Assembly: GCA_021798655.1 (NCBI GenBank)
Contig: JAJZFE010000401.1
Coordinates: forward strand, 1 to 5,525
Length of the DNA stretch: 5,525 bases
Reading direction: 5' to 3'
DNA from: Acidobacteriota bacterium
GTDB lineage: Bacteria > Acidobacteriota > Terriglobia > Terriglobales > Acidobacteriaceae
Below are positions 5,135 to 5,525 of this stretch, one piece after another. Under the pieces are notes generated by a model. The model ran no database searches, was not told where the DNA came from, and was given only the letters and a program-made list of their open reading frames with translations. The position numbers and the translations under genes were made by a program. Numbering within the stretch: position 1 is the stretch's first letter; every line of letters starts with the position of its first letter.

Positions 5135-5525
5135 GCGAGACATTGAGCCACTTTGATGAAGCGGGGCAGGCGCACATGGTGGATGTGGGCGCGAAGGCGG
5201 CGACGCGGCGGGAGGCTGTGGCCGGGGCGTTTGTGGAGCTGAATGAGGCTGTGCTGTCGGCGCTGCCGCAAAATCCAAAGGGCAATCCGCTGGAGGTGGC
5301 AAGGTTTGCGGGGATCCAGGCGGCGAAGCGGACCAGTGAGCTGATCCCGATGTGTCATCCGCTGGCGCTGAGCTTTGTGGATGTGCAGGCGACGGTGGTG
5401 GGGGGGGGGGTGGAGATTCGCGCGACCGCTGCGACCGTGGCCGGGACGGGCGTGGAGATGGAGGCGATGACCGCAGCGGCTGTGGCGGCGCTGACGGTGT
5501 ATGACATGACCAAGGCGCTGGATAA
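5131..5525 (+). CDS. moaC: Cyclic pyranopterin monophosphate synthase MoaC, cut by the window end
   Basis: MoaC works with MoaA to turn GTP into cyclic pyranopterin monophosphate, the first step of molybdenum cofactor synthesis. The visible 131 residues cover most of the roughly 160-residue family length; the stop lies beyond the window. The protein aligns along its length with E. coli MoaC: AHMVDVGAKAATRREA (14-29), PKGNPLEVARFAGIQAAKRT (49-68), LIPMCHPL (71-78), TGVEMEAMTAA (106-116) and LTVYDMTKAL (121-130). Residues matching known active-site positions are present: K50 (K51 in E. coli), H76 (H77), E109 and E111 (E112 and E114), D125 (D128) and K128 (K131). The ATG at 5131 has GGAAGG (5115-5120) ten bases upstream and overlaps the previous stop. 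An 11-G run (5400-5410) lies inside the gene. Confidence 0.95.
   Translation, partial: MSETLSHFDEAGQAHMVDVGAKAATRREAVAGAFVELNEAVLSALPQNPKGNPLEVARFAGIQAAKRTSELIPMCHPLALSFVDVQATVVGGGVEIRATAATVAGTGVEMEAMTAAAVAALTVYDMTKALD

Overview
The window is high-GC bacterial DNA, with all supported genes on the + strand. I read it as a chromosomal segment of an Acidobacteriota bacterium, probably of the Terriglobia/Acidobacteriaceae type. The basis is the mix of a DUF3108 protein, a DUF2007 protein, a secreted protein joining a carboxypeptidase-regulatory-like domain to TPRs, and strongly G-ending codon use. The assignment is an inference from gene content and style; no rRNA or other taxonomic marker is present.

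Layout. Bases 1-170 hold the last 55 codons of a family 9 glycosyltransferase of the lipopolysaccharide heptosyltransferase type. A 125-base gap follows, carrying a short hairpin element that looks like a dispersed repeat. At 296-898 is an integral-membrane methyltransferase of the ICMT/PEMT type. The next gap (899-1035) has a GC-rich hairpin and three exact-period 19-base tandem repeats. At 1036-1869 is an exported DUF3108 protein, followed after 35 bases by a small DUF2007 protein (1905-2180). A 134-base leader with a candidate promoter and an inverted repeat precedes the exported carboxypeptidase-regulatory-like/TPR protein (2315-3496). A 17-bp hairpin separates that gene from a molybdenum cofactor cluster: moeA (3574-4833), a two-helix small membrane protein (4904-5134), and moaC (from 5131, cut by the window end).

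How the genes relate. MoaC acts early in molybdenum cofactor synthesis, making cyclic pyranopterin monophosphate together with MoaA. MoeA acts late, inserting molybdate into molybdopterin. The small membrane protein overlaps moaC by four bases (ATGA), so its translation is probably coupled to moaC. DUF3108 and DUF2007 may be co-transcribed. The first two genes concern the cell envelope or membranes. No mobile element, CRISPR array, tRNA or rRNA was found. Nothing here is clearly a new system. The items most worth a second look are the 19-base tandem repeats, the small membrane protein inside the Moco cluster, the long hairpin before moeA and an 11-G run inside moaC.
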